A stretch of 16,189 nt of DNA from Bacillota bacterium (lineage in GTDB: Bacteria; Bacillota; Clostridia; Acetivibrionales; DSM-1351), in NCBI GenBank assembly GCA_023398105.1, contig JAEWST010000142.1, positions 1 through 16,189 of the forward strand. The letters are read 5' to 3'. Made by a program: the position numbers and the translations under genes. The notes below the pieces were generated by a model that was not told the origin of the DNA, searched no databases, and saw only the letters and a program-made list of their open reading frames with translations. Below are positions 6,358-13,446 of the stretch, piece after piece; positions within the stretch are counted from its first letter, which is position 1; each line of letters opens with the position of its first letter.

Positions 6358-8457
6358 ATGGATAAAGAGCAAATAATAAGTATTGCAAATGAGTACCTAA
6401 AAGAGTTTTATGGTGAGGATGCAACTTTTAGAAATGGTCAGTTAGAAGCAATTATTGCTGTTTTACAAGGGAAACGAGCTTTGGTTGTTCAAAAAACAGG
6501 ATGGGGCAAAAGCTTGATTTATTTTCTATCAACTAAAATATTGCGCAAAGAAGGAAAAGGATTTACTTTAGTTATTAGTCCATTACTTGCCTTAATGAAC
6601 AATCAGATTGAATCAGCCTATAAATTCGGTCTAAATACAAGAACAATAAACTCAAATAATAAAGATGAGTGGGAAGAAATTTATCAAGAACTGAGGGAGA
6701 ATAAGGTTGATGTTTTGTTCATAGCTCCTGAAAAATTGGATAATGAAGACTTTAAAAAAAATGTCTTAAATGATATTAATAATTCGATGGGGATGCTGGT
6801 AATTGATGAGGCACATTGTATTTCTGATTGGGGACATGATTTTAGACATGATTATAGAAGAATTATAAATATTGTAAGATTTTTACCATCCAATGTACCA
6901 CTATTAGCAACTACTGCAACAGCTAATGATAGAGTGGTTAAGGATGTTTCAGAACAGTTAGGCAATGATATAATTATACAACGAGGTCCATTGATAAGAG
7001 AATCCATTTCAATACAAGTTATACATTTAGATAATAAAGAAGAAAGATTGGCATGGTTGACTGAAAATATTAGGAAAATGTATGGGACAGGCATAATTTA
7101 TTGCTTAACTAAGCATGATTGCAATTTAGTAAGCGGATGGCTAAAATGGTGTGGTATAGATGCATATGCTTATTACTCAGGTTTGAGGAAAGACAAAATT
7201 GAGGAAAAAGAAGAAAGATTAAGGCTTGAAAAGATGTTTATCCGCAATGATATGAAAGTACTTGTTGCAACTACTGCTTTCGGTATGGGTATTGACAAGC
7301 CTGATATTGGATTTATAATACATTTTCAGAAACCTGGAAATGTTGTTGCATATTATCAGCAGATAGGTAGGGCTGGAAGAGCAATTGAGTCAGCAGATGC
7401 AATTTTACTTGCTGGCAATGAAGACGATGACATAACTAATTATTTTATTAATTCAGCATTTCCTACATACAAAGAAATGGATATCGTTATCAAAGCTATA
7501 CAGAATAGTAATGGATTGTCTATAAATGAAATTATGAGAGAAATAGATATCGCTCAAACAAGATTGGATAATTGTTTAGAGTTTTTATTAATAAATGGTG
7601 ATCTATATAAAGATCATTCAAAGTATTATAAGTCACCTAAAGTATGGATGCCAGATTTAGCATATGGTGAAAGTATAACTAAGATAAGACAATATGAACT
7701 GCAAAGAATGAATGATTTTATTGAAACAGATGATTGTTATATGGAGTTTATAGCAAAGGAGCTAAATGATTCTTTAGCGGAAAAGTGTAACCGATGCAGA
7801 AATTGTTTTCAAAAAGATATATACCCAACATCAGCTCAAAGAGATACAATTATAGAGGCACTAAAATATATAAAAAAGGAGCATTATATAATTGAGGCAA
7901 GAAAACAGTGGCCAGCAAGAGTATCAATAGATGGAACAAATAAAATTAATGAAATGTATCGGTGCGAAAGCGGAATTGCACTAAGTAATTATGGAGATGC
8001 TGGCTGGGGTAGAGAAGTTAGTAAAAATAAATATAACTACGGATATTTTTCAGATGATTTGGTAAAAGCTTCTTTTGAATTGTTAAAGGATTTTGTAATT
8101 GAAAACGAGATAGAATGGATAACTGCTGTTTCATCACTTAGAAGGCCATTATTAGTTAAAAGCTTTGCCGAAAGGTTATCTAAGGCACTGGGAGTACCAT
8201 ATTATGATACAATTATTAAGAATGCCGATGCCAAGCAGCAAAAGGAACTTCATAATAAACACAGCCAATGCAAAAATGCTTGGGAAAGTTTTGATATAAA
8301 TTATAATGTTCACACGGGTAATGTATTATTAGTTGATGATATGGTAGATTCAAGATGGACGTTTACCGTATGTGGATATAAACTTAGAAAAAAGGGAGCA
8401 GGGCTTGTATATCCGTTTGCACTGGCAAATACGGCAGGCTCGGGAGGACAAGATTAA
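6358..8457 (+). CDS. RecQ-family DNA helicase with C-terminal phosphoribosyltransferase-like domain
   Basis: This is a 3'-5' superfamily 2 DNA helicase of the RecQ family. The helicase core shows Walker A KTGWGKS (46-52), DEAH (150-153) in DEAHCISDWGHDFR, motif III ATTATA (184-189) and motif VI QQIGRAGR (334-341). A RecQ zinc site follows (Cys460, Cys477, Cys480, Cys483). Instead of a standard winged helix and HRDC domain, residues about 500-699 carry a different tail. It contains a GDAGWG motif (546-551), a TAVSSLRRPLLV segment (589-600) and a PRPP-loop-like VLLVDDMVDSRWT (656-668), similar to the ComF-type phosphoribosyltransferase signature. From memory, actinobacterial RecQ-like proteins share this tail, so it is a recognised but little studied architecture. 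The start is ATG 6358 with AAGGTGA at 6347-6353. Its stop codon touches the start of the DprA-like gene. It is not the housekeeping RecQ by architecture, so I give no symbol. Confidence 0.9.
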   Translation: MDKEQIISIANEYLKEFYGEDATFRNGQLEAIIAVLQGKRALVVQKTGWGKSLIYFLSTKILRKEGKGFTLVISPLLALMNNQIESAYKFGLNTRTINSNNKDEWEEIYQELRENKVDVLFIAPEKLDNEDFKKNVLNDINNSMGMLVIDEAHCISDWGHDFRHDYRRIINIVRFLPSNVPLLATTATANDRVVKDVSEQLGNDIIIQRGPLIRESISIQVIHLDNKEERLAWLTENIRKMYGTGIIYCLTKHDCNLVSGWLKWCGIDAYAYYSGLRKDKIEEKEERLRLEKMFIRNDMKVLVATTAFGMGIDKPDIGFIIHFQKPGNVVAYYQQIGRAGRAIESADAILLAGNEDDDITNYFINSAFPTYKEMDIVIKAIQNSNGLSINEIMREIDIAQTRLDNCLEFLLINGDLYKDHSKYYKSPKVWMPDLAYGESITKIRQYELQRMNDFIETDDCYMEFIAKELNDSLAEKCNRCRNCFQKDIYPTSAQRDTIIEALKYIKKEHYIIEARKQWPARVSIDGTNKINEMYRCESGIALSNYGDAGWGREVSKNKYNYGYFSDDLVKASFELLKDFVIENEIEWITAVSSLRRPLLVKSFAERLSKALGVPYYDTIIKNADAKQQKELHNKHSQCKNAWESFDINYNVHTGNVLLVDDMVDSRWTFTVCGYKLRKKGAGLVYPFALANTAGSGGQD

Positions 8458-9849
8458 ATGTTTTCAGATAATGCTTATGTAACTATTTTATTATGCAATC
8501 ACTTATTGAAAGATGAGGTGGCTAAACCATTCTCAATAGTTGAGTGGAGTAATTTGGCAACAAATATTATAAATTCAAAAATTAAGGAACCAGCGGGTTT
8601 AATGCAGCTTTCCAAGCAGGAAATTCAAGATAATTTATTGATTTCTGAAGAAAAGGCAGAGAGAATTGCTATATTACTATCTAGGGGGGCAAAGCTTGCT
8701 TTTACTCTTGAAGAATTATCAAGAAAAGGCATAGGATTGATAACCAAAAGTGACCAGGAATATCCAAAGAGGCTGAAAGCACTATTAAAAAAGAATGCTC
8801 CTCCACTGCTTTACTATTGTGGAGATATATCGTTGATAAACAATAATGGAATAGCTGTTGTCGGTTCAAGAAACATAGATGAGAAGGGTGTTAAATTTGC
8901 TTACGACTTGGCTAAAAAGGCAGTTGGTGAAAATCTTGCCATATTTTCGGGCGGAGCAAAAGGGATAGATACCACTTCAGAACAATCGGCAATTGTAAAT
9001 GGAGGTAAGGTGGTTTCAATCTTGGCAGATTCGCTATCTCAGAGAATAAAAAAGAAAGAAATTAGGGAAAAAATTGTTAATAAACAATTGCTGCTAATAA
9101 GTGCAAACAATCCGGATGCTCCTTTTTCCGCTGGTGGAGCTATGAACAGAAATAAATATATATACTGCCTGTCAAGTGCAGCTTTTGTTGTTGCATCAGA
9201 CTTTAACAAAGGAGGAACTTGGGCTGGAGCAACAGAGAATATTAAAAATAGTTGGGTTAAAACCTTTATATGGAATAATAAATCATATGATGGGAATGTA
9301 AAACTAATTGAAAAGGGTGGAATACCACTTGTTGATTTTGCTGAGAAGAATTTATCAGATATAATAAATGAGAAAGTTCCTTCAAATGAGCAAATGGATT
9401 TATTTGGAATGTATGAGAAAAATTTGGCCGTTAGAGAGTGCTCGGAAGATTATATTAAAGCAGACATAGAAAGAGCTGCTGATATAGAAACAGATAAACA
9501 AAAAACTGCTGATTCAGTTTATGAGAAAGATGCAGAAAGAGATACAAGCAACATTTGCGAAAATGATACTGAAAGAGATACAGATACAGTTAATGAAAAA
9601 GAAAAAACTAATGAAATAGAAGCAACAGAAGGTACAAAGGAAAAATTAACTGCAAATGAAACAGCATATGACTTGTTTGATATAGTTATTCCATCAATAA
9701 TTAAGTTGCTAAAACAACCAATGACTCTAGAAGAAATTGCAATAAAATTGAATATAAATAAAAAACAAGCGTCTACATGGGTGGAAAGAGCAATATCTTT
9801 AAATATAGTAAATAAACTTATTAAACCTGTTAGGTATGTATCAAAATAA
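8458..9849 (+). CDS. DprA/Smf-like SLOG-domain DNA-processing protein with winged-helix tail
   Basis: DprA proteins bind single-stranded DNA and load RecA in transformation. This one is a divergent paralogue paired with a helicase. It has an N-terminal helical region (about 1-90, with a possible helix-hairpin-helix at 48-78) and a Rossmann-like SLOG domain (about 95-300). Within that domain are VVGSRN (134-139), SGGAKGID (164-171), NRNK (230-233) and GGTWAGA (252-258). A highly charged linker (about 330-400) repeats ERDT-like units, and the C-terminus (about 405-463) resembles the DprA winged helix. The total is 463 residues, longer than common DprA proteins (about 290-370). ATG 8458 directly follows the helicase TAA, and GGGAGGA (8442-8448) lies inside the helicase gene, so the two are translationally coupled. 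A role in defence or foreign-DNA handling is inferred from the pairing; a housekeeping transformation role is less likely. Confidence 0.9.
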   Translation: MFSDNAYVTILLCNHLLKDEVAKPFSIVEWSNLATNIINSKIKEPAGLMQLSKQEIQDNLLISEEKAERIAILLSRGAKLAFTLEELSRKGIGLITKSDQEYPKRLKALLKKNAPPLLYYCGDISLINNNGIAVVGSRNIDEKGVKFAYDLAKKAVGENLAIFSGGAKGIDTTSEQSAIVNGGKVVSILADSLSQRIKKKEIREKIVNKQLLLISANNPDAPFSAGGAMNRNKYIYCLSSAAFVVASDFNKGGTWAGATENIKNSWVKTFIWNNKSYDGNVKLIEKGGIPLVDFAEKNLSDIINEKVPSNEQMDLFGMYEKNLAVRECSEDYIKADIERAADIETDKQKTADSVYEKDAERDTSNICENDTERDTDTVNEKEKTNEIEATEGTKEKLTANETAYDLFDIVIPSIIKLLKQPMTLEEIAIKLNINKKQASTWVERAISLNIVNKLIKPVRYVSK

Positions 9850-9931
9850 AGTTAAATTACAGAGCCTACTTGGAGTAATAAAACAAATTTAAATCAAACT
9901 AACTCAATTAGTGCAAGTATTGGTGTGTTAC

Positions 9932-10744
9932 TCATACTATCAACTTCTCAATAGTAATTGATTTATCATACGGCTTTAGCAGGCGTAAAATATCTTTATC
10001 ACAGGTATTTGTACAGATAGACGTATTATTTGTACTTTCTGGTATAATGCCATTTATCCAGCTTTTCGCTTCAATATTGTTTAAAATAACTGGCATTCTG
10101 GTGTGAATTTGTGACATCTGGCTATTTGCTTCAGTAGTAATTATGACAAAGCTAGTGAAGGGAATACCGCTTTTGTCAGTAAAGTTATTGTACAGACCTG
10201 CAAAGTACATTAATTTACTAGAGGCAGAGCGAATTAAATGTTTTTCTTTGTGCTTTTCAACTGTTTTCCATTCATAAAAGCCACTGGCAGGTATAAGGCA
10301 TCTGTTATTTTTGAGTAGCTTACGAAATGTGGGTTTTTCAGATAAGGTTTCACATCTTGCGTTAATAATTACTCCGCTGCTTTGCCTGTAGTTTGGAAAG
10401 CCCCACTTGAATAGGTCTGCGGTTTTTTTACTTCCAGAAACACCAGTAATAACAGGAACTATATTGGTGGGGAATATTTCACAGGTTTTCATTTGTGAGG
10501 GTACTTGATAAACATTAGTGCGGACAGGCTCCTCTGGATAGAGCGAAAGCTGGGTATAAGCTGAGTTCTGTTTATACTGCACTTTGCTGGCATAAGTGCA
10601 GTTAGGCTTCTGCATTTGCGAAAGCTCGTCACAAGCCAAGTTTTCTTTGACAGGCTCATCTTTGTACCGCTCATTTATATTATTAATAATCTCTCGTAAC
10701 TCTTCATTTTCTTCTTCAGTGAAAATCGCATAGCGTCCGCACAT
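9932..10744 (-). CDS. SRAP-family protein (HMCES/YedK-like abasic-site DNA-protein crosslinker)
   Basis: SRAP proteins form a covalent link through Cys2 to abasic sites in single-stranded DNA and shield them. I start the gene at ATG 10744, giving MCGRYAIF: Cys2 must be exposed after Met removal, and GGAGG sits 8-9 nt upstream. The frame also has an ATG five codons earlier at 10759, but that ATG is itself part of the ribosome binding site. Other active-site residues are present: Asn128 in INARCET, Glu158 in GFYEWK and His214 in IHTRMPVIL. At 270 residues it is longer than the usual 200-230; residues about 29-85 form an insertion rich in N, Q, K and E before the conserved FPTNIVPVI. It lies downstream of dinB and the 77-residue gene on the same strand, consistent with a DNA-damage cluster. 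No LexA box was found just upstream. Confidence 0.9.
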   Translation of the reverse strand: MCGRYAIFTEEENEELREIINNINERYKDEPVKENLACDELSQMQKPNCTYASKVQYKQNSAYTQLSLYPEEPVRTNVYQVPSQMKTCEIFPTNIVPVITGVSGSKKTADLFKWGFPNYRQSSGVIINARCETLSEKPTFRKLLKNNRCLIPASGFYEWKTVEKHKEKHLIRSASSKLMYFAGLYNNFTDKSGIPFTSFVIITTEANSQMSQIHTRMPVILNNIEAKSWINGIIPESTNNTSICTNTCDKDILRLLKPYDKSITIEKLIV

Positions 10745-10786
10745 TGGGTATTCCTCCATCGGTAATAACTCAAAAATCTCATAGTT

Positions 10787-10903
10787 TTAAAAGTCAATTG
10801 CTATTAGTTAATGTTTTGAGTTGAGACTTATTTACTAAAGTAAAAACAAATTCAAAAACCAAACTGCATTTAAAGCCAGCTTAAAAGTATAATTGACCTT
10901 TAA
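10787..10903. repeat. Inverted repeat with TTAAARGTCAATT arms
   Basis: TTAAAAGTCAATT at 10787-10799 and AATTGACCTTTAA at 10891-10903 are 13-bp inverted arms with one mismatch, 91 bp apart, between the SRAP gene and the 77-residue gene. The same GTCAATT core recurs at 11026-11034, 11371-11379 and inverted at 11441-11451. The rest of 10760-11042 has no gene. This may be a small miniature-transposon remnant or a set of regulator sites. Confidence 0.4.
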
Positions 10904-11005
10904 AGTCGAGGGCTTGGAACTTAATTGTCCCCTAGTAATGGCTTAGAGTAGATAGTTTGAAAGCCTTCAATTTCCAACTGCAAAAGTTGAGTTGCTTATA
11001 TAATC

Positions 11006-11033
11006 AGAATACCACACCAGCTTATAAAGTCAA
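11006..11033 (-). promoter_or_regulatory. Probable promoter for the SRAP gene
   Basis: On the minus strand, TTGACT (11028-11033) and TATTCT (11006-11011) are 16 bp apart, with a TG two bases before the -10 region. It lies just beyond the end of the 77-residue gene. The leader to the SRAP start would be about 250 nt and would cross the inverted repeat at 10787-10903. Confidence 0.45.
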
Positions 11034-11042
11034 TGTAAGACA

Positions 11043-11276
11043 CTATTTACCCTCCATAAACCATCGTCCTTCTTCAAAAAAAAGAAATATATCCTTTCCC
11101 ATGACCCTGCACCTATAGCGAATACCATGACCGCCTGCCTTAAGGCTTGCAGATGGTTTGTGCTCATAAACTTTGTCAATATCGTAGTGTCTGCCATCAT
11201 CCCAAATAAAGGACTTGGGAGTAAGCTCTCCATCTGATGAAAAAATTGCATTTACTTGAACATAAACCTTTCGCAT
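11043..11276 (-). CDS. Conserved small protein of the dinB/SRAP cluster, unknown function
   Basis: This 77-residue soluble protein starts MRKVYVQVNAIF and reads as mixed beta strands: VYVQVNAIF near 4-12, then a SFIWDDGRHYDIDKVYEH stretch, SLKAGGHGIRYRCRV, and a final DIFLFFEEGRWFMEG. From memory, similar small proteins sit beside dinB-type polymerase genes in Clostridia, with unknown function; this is recollection rather than a search. There are no catalytic motifs, signal peptide or membrane segment. ATG 11276 is the first start after an in-frame TAG; the ribosome site is weak (AGG only). A promoter is present at 11350-11378. A 73-codon frame overlapping it on the same strand (11030-11251) is a shadow. 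Confidence 0.7.
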   Translation of the reverse strand: MRKVYVQVNAIFSSDGELTPKSFIWDDGRHYDIDKVYEHKPSASLKAGGHGIRYRCRVMGKDIFLFFEEGRWFMEGK

Positions 11277-11349
11277 AATTATATTCTAGCCTGAATTTGA
11301 GAATTAAATTCATCAAGGAACAGACATAGAACCTAGCCCTCCTTTATTT

Positions 11350-11378
11350 GAAATATTAAAAACCGTTACTAAAGTCAA
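11350..11378 (-). promoter_or_regulatory. Probable promoter for the 77-residue gene, with flanking dyad
   Basis: On the minus strand, TTGACT (11373-11378) and TATTTC (11350-11355) are 17 bp apart. AAACCGT (11360-11366) and ACGGTTT (11381-11387) form a perfect 7-bp inverted repeat that brackets the -35 box, so a repressor could bind there. No LexA box is present. Confidence 0.5.
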
Positions 11379-11451
11379 TTACGGTTTAAAGCCTTCGTCC
11401 GATAAACTATCGTCCGATAACATCGGATATTTAGGCGATAGTAATTGACTT
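11372..11451. repeat. 80-bp element with 11-bp terminal inverted repeats and nested hairpins
   Basis: AAGTCAATTAC (11372-11382) and GTAATTGACTT (11441-11451) are perfect 11-bp inverted ends. Inside, ACTATCG (11406-11412) pairs with CGATAGT (11436-11442), and TCCGAT (11413-11418) pairs with ATCGGA (11422-11427). A direct repeat CGTCCGATAA also occurs near 11397 and at 11411-11420. The left end overlaps the -35 of the 77-residue gene. It resembles a miniature inverted-repeat element or a structured regulatory region; no target duplication was confirmed. Confidence 0.5.
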
Positions 11452-11726
11452 ACAAACTTTTGTTTATCAAATATGCACTACAAAAAGGTGGCGTATTTTC
11501 CACGATAGTTTCACTATTTTTTTGTGTTGGCATGGAGGTTAGCTTTAAACTAAAACTATCAGGGAATATATTATTATTGTATTTTTCAGCTTTAGTAAAT
11601 AGCTTTTATAATAATGAAACAAATGCAATATGCAGTATAATCCAGCCATACCTACCTCAGCCTCAATAATATAATCAGATGATAATGGGGATTAATTGCA
11701 TATTTTAGGAAATCAAGCCCACCTGT
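11452..11726. other. Gene-free stretch downstream of dinB
   Basis: The interval from the 77-residue gene start to the dinB stop is 450 bp. Beyond the promoter and inverted-repeat element, I see nothing supported in this part. A plus-strand open frame (11445-11669) begins at TTG with no ribosome binding site and hydrophobic, non-family-like content. A small GTGG/CCAC hairpin sits near 11488. No clear terminator for dinB was found. Confidence 0.5.
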
Positions 11727-12968
11727 CTACCTGAAAAATGAAACAGGATGTATAGTATTGTCTTCAACGGGATTGGCATTAAGAGCTTTATCCTTAAGAA
11801 AAAGTGCTCTTTGAATAGCATAATGTCCAAAGCGTTTTCTTAATTCGTCAATACTCTGCTCAAGTGCCTCTTGCTTGAACCTTCTGTTTTGATCTTCAAA
11901 CAGGCAAAGCTGAATATGGGTGTCAGAGGTAACAAGGTCTGTAGCTCTTATGCCTAGTGAGCGTATAGGTTTGTGCCAGCTCCAGTTTTTGATGAATATA
12001 TCAAAAGCCTTAGTAGCTATTTCACCAGAAATACAGCTGGGATTCTGGAGCTTTGCTTGCCTTTCAACAGAGCCAAGCTCATTGTCTCTTATATAAACCT
12101 GTAGGGTTCTTCCCATAAAATTGTGTTTTCGCAAACGCTCTGCGACACTTTCTGCCAAAACATAAAAAGTGAGCTTCACATCATCGTTATTAACTAAATC
12201 TCTTGCTGTAGTCATGCTATTTCCAATGCCTTTAATTGTGTTTTGAAAATCAACGGCTGTAACCTCAGAATCATCCATGCCATTTGAAAATGCCCAAAGT
12301 GTTTCACCCCATTTGCCCAGCAGACTTCTCAAAAATGCAGGGGTGACAGCAGCAAGATCTCCAATAGTCATAATACCAATATTGTTCAGCTTTTTTTTAG
12401 TAGAACGCCCAACATATAAAAGTTCACCTACAGGAAGCTTCCAAACCAGCTCTCTGTAATTTTCTCTTGAAATAACAGTAACAGCATCAGGTTTTTTTAA
12501 GTCACTGCCCAGCTTGGCAAAAATTTTATTAAAGCTTACCCCAACAGAAGCAGTAACCCCCAGCTCATCTTTAATAGTTTCTCTAATCTCATTTGCAATT
12601 CTCTCACCTGAGCCGTATAGTTTGGTGCTTTCAGATACATCTATCCAACATTCGTCAATGCCAAAAGCTTCTATAAGGTTGGTGTACTTGGAATAAATCT
12701 CCCGAGCTTCTTTGGAAAATCGCAAATACAAAGAGTAATTAGGATTTACAACTACTAAATTGGGACATTTCTGCTTTGCCTGCCAAATAGCTTCACCAGT
12801 AGTAATTTTATATTTCTTCGCAATATAATTTTTTGCAAGCACTATCCCATGCCGTAAATCCTGACTCCCACAAACAGCTACAGGACAATCTCTGATTGAC
12901 GGATTGTATAAACATTCAACTGAGGCATAAAAGTTATTAAGATCACAATGCAATATAGTCCTTTCCAC
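11727..12968 (-). CDS. dinB: DNA polymerase IV (Y-family translesion polymerase)
   Basis: This error-prone Y-family polymerase copies past damaged DNA bases. Palm motifs are intact: Asp9 in ILHCDLNNFYASVE (5-18, including the steric gate region) and Asp105-Glu106 in GIDECWID. A VSFNKIFAKLGSDLKKPD stretch (144-161) is typical of DinB, and a helix-hairpin-helix follows near 183-205. QLCLF (353-357) fits the sliding-clamp binding motif. At 413 residues the length is normal. The start is GTG 12968, which puts the family-conserved N-terminus in place; AGAGGTGA is at 12973-12980, a short spacing. The promoter at 13006-13035 carries two LexA boxes, so SOS control is likely. The downstream same-strand neighbours are the 77-residue gene and SRAP. 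Confidence 0.96.
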   Translation of the reverse strand: MERTILHCDLNNFYASVECLYNPSIRDCPVAVCGSQDLRHGIVLAKNYIAKKYKITTGEAIWQAKQKCPNLVVVNPNYSLYLRFSKEAREIYSKYTNLIEAFGIDECWIDVSESTKLYGSGERIANEIRETIKDELGVTASVGVSFNKIFAKLGSDLKKPDAVTVISRENYRELVWKLPVGELLYVGRSTKKKLNNIGIMTIGDLAAVTPAFLRSLLGKWGETLWAFSNGMDDSEVTAVDFQNTIKGIGNSMTTARDLVNNDDVKLTFYVLAESVAERLRKHNFMGRTLQVYIRDNELGSVERQAKLQNPSCISGEIATKAFDIFIKNWSWHKPIRSLGIRATDLVTSDTHIQLCLFEDQNRRFKQEALEQSIDELRKRFGHYAIQRALFLKDKALNANPVEDNTIHPVSFFR

Positions 12969-12985
12969 AAAATCACCTCTACACA

Positions 12986-12997
12986 GAACGTATGTTC
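12986..12997. promoter_or_regulatory. LexA box 1 (dinB operator)
   Basis: GAACGTATGTTC fits the Firmicute LexA consensus GAAC-RNRY-GTTC on the minus strand (CGAACATACGTTC). It lies just downstream of the predicted dinB transcription start. Its centre is 32 bp (about three helical turns) from that of box 2. Confidence 0.88.
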
Positions 12998-13005
12998 GTA
13001 GTATT

Positions 13006-13035
13006 ATTATACAACTAGAACATGTGTTCTGTAAA
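13006..13035 (-). promoter_or_regulatory. dinB promoter
   Basis: On the minus strand, TTTACA (13030-13035) and TATAAT (13006-13011) are separated by 18 bp. LexA box 2 fills the spacer and box 1 lies downstream of the -10, so LexA should block RNA polymerase directly. Confidence 0.8.
13018..13029. promoter_or_regulatory. LexA box 2 (dinB operator)
   Basis: GAACATGTGTTC (minus strand GAACACATGTTC) fits GAAC-RNRY-GTTC. It occupies the spacer of the dinB promoter next to the -35. Confidence 0.88.
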
Positions 13036-13137
13036 GAGGAATAAAATGGGAGATTGGGAGGGAGTAAGTTTGAATAGTTTTGAGGTCAAGCGAAAAGTAA
13101 TTACAAATAAAGGGAAAAATGAATTGTACAGTTTGGA

Positions 13138-13153
13138 AAAATAGTACTATTTT
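13138..13153. promoter_or_regulatory. 16-bp perfect palindrome beside the primase-RT promoter
   Basis: AAAATAGTACTATTTT is its own reverse complement over all 16 bases and ends 1 bp before the -35 box at 13155. CAGTTT (13129-13134) and AAACTG (13159-13164) add an outer, slightly offset pair of arms. Its position suits an operator for the primase-RT gene; no regulator gene is visible in the window. Confidence 0.5.
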
Positions 13154-13154
13154 G

Positions 13155-13183
13155 TTGTAAACTGAAAATTGTAGTTGTATAAT
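13155..13183 (+). promoter_or_regulatory. Promoter for the primase-RT gene
   Basis: TTGTAA (13155-13160), a 17-bp spacer and TATAAT (13178-13183). Transcription would start near 13190, leaving a leader of about 255 nt before the GTG/ATG start. Confidence 0.65.
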
Positions 13184-13189
13184 TAATTA

Positions 13190-13446
13190 TTGTGTATACA
13201 AATTGAAGCAAGAAATAAATAATTAAAAATTTGACGCTAGAGATAATTGATAAGAGTTGTAAAGTACTGGATTATGCTATAGGAGACATCATTGAGTGTA
13301 TGTTGGACAAATATAAAATAAAGAATAAATTATTTTAGAGAAAAAATTAAGATAGAAAATATTAGCAGTAAATATATATTTTATTTAAAATTAGTGTAGA
13401 AATAATAGGAAAGAGAACAAGAAAATAGATACAAGTTGGAGGATAA
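13190..13446 (+). other. Long leader of the primase-RT gene (possible ncRNA region)
   Basis: The interval from the dinB promoter to the primase-RT start is about 410 bp. After the promoter at 13155-13183, the leader runs 257 nt. Several defence-associated reverse transcriptases depend on a structured non-coding RNA encoded beside the RT gene, which makes this leader worth testing. I see no strong stem-loop by eye. It is very AT-rich and holds a 35-codon open frame. Confidence 0.3.
13231..13338 (+). CDS. Possible 35-residue small protein in the primase-RT leader
   Basis: From TTG 13231 to TAG 13336-13338 the frame stays open for 35 codons in very AT-rich DNA. It gives a helical, amphipathic-looking peptide (LEIIDKSCKVLDYAIGDIIE within it). 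There is no ribosome binding site before the TTG. An AGGAG at 13281-13285 lies inside it, too far from the internal ATG at 13300. It could be a small real gene, a fragment of a lost gene, or chance. Confidence 0.2.
   Translation: MTLEIIDKSCKVLDYAIGDIIECMLDKYKIKNKLF

Noticed and set aside
10745..10759. Upstream ATG of the SRAP frame (adding MEEYP)
   Set aside because: It would bury the catalytic Cys2, and the ATG is part of the GGAGG ribosome site for the ATG at 10744.
10792..10797. TTGACT near the SRAP start as a -35 box
   Set aside because: No acceptable -10 at 16-18 bp (reads TTTGAG).
11030..11251. Second minus-strand frame overlapping the 77-residue gene
   Set aside because: Out-of-frame shadow; the 11276 frame has the conserved-looking protein.
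11445..11669. Plus-strand open frame of 74 codons between the 77-residue gene and dinB
   Set aside because: Starts at TTG inside an inverted repeat, no ribosome binding site, no recognisable family.
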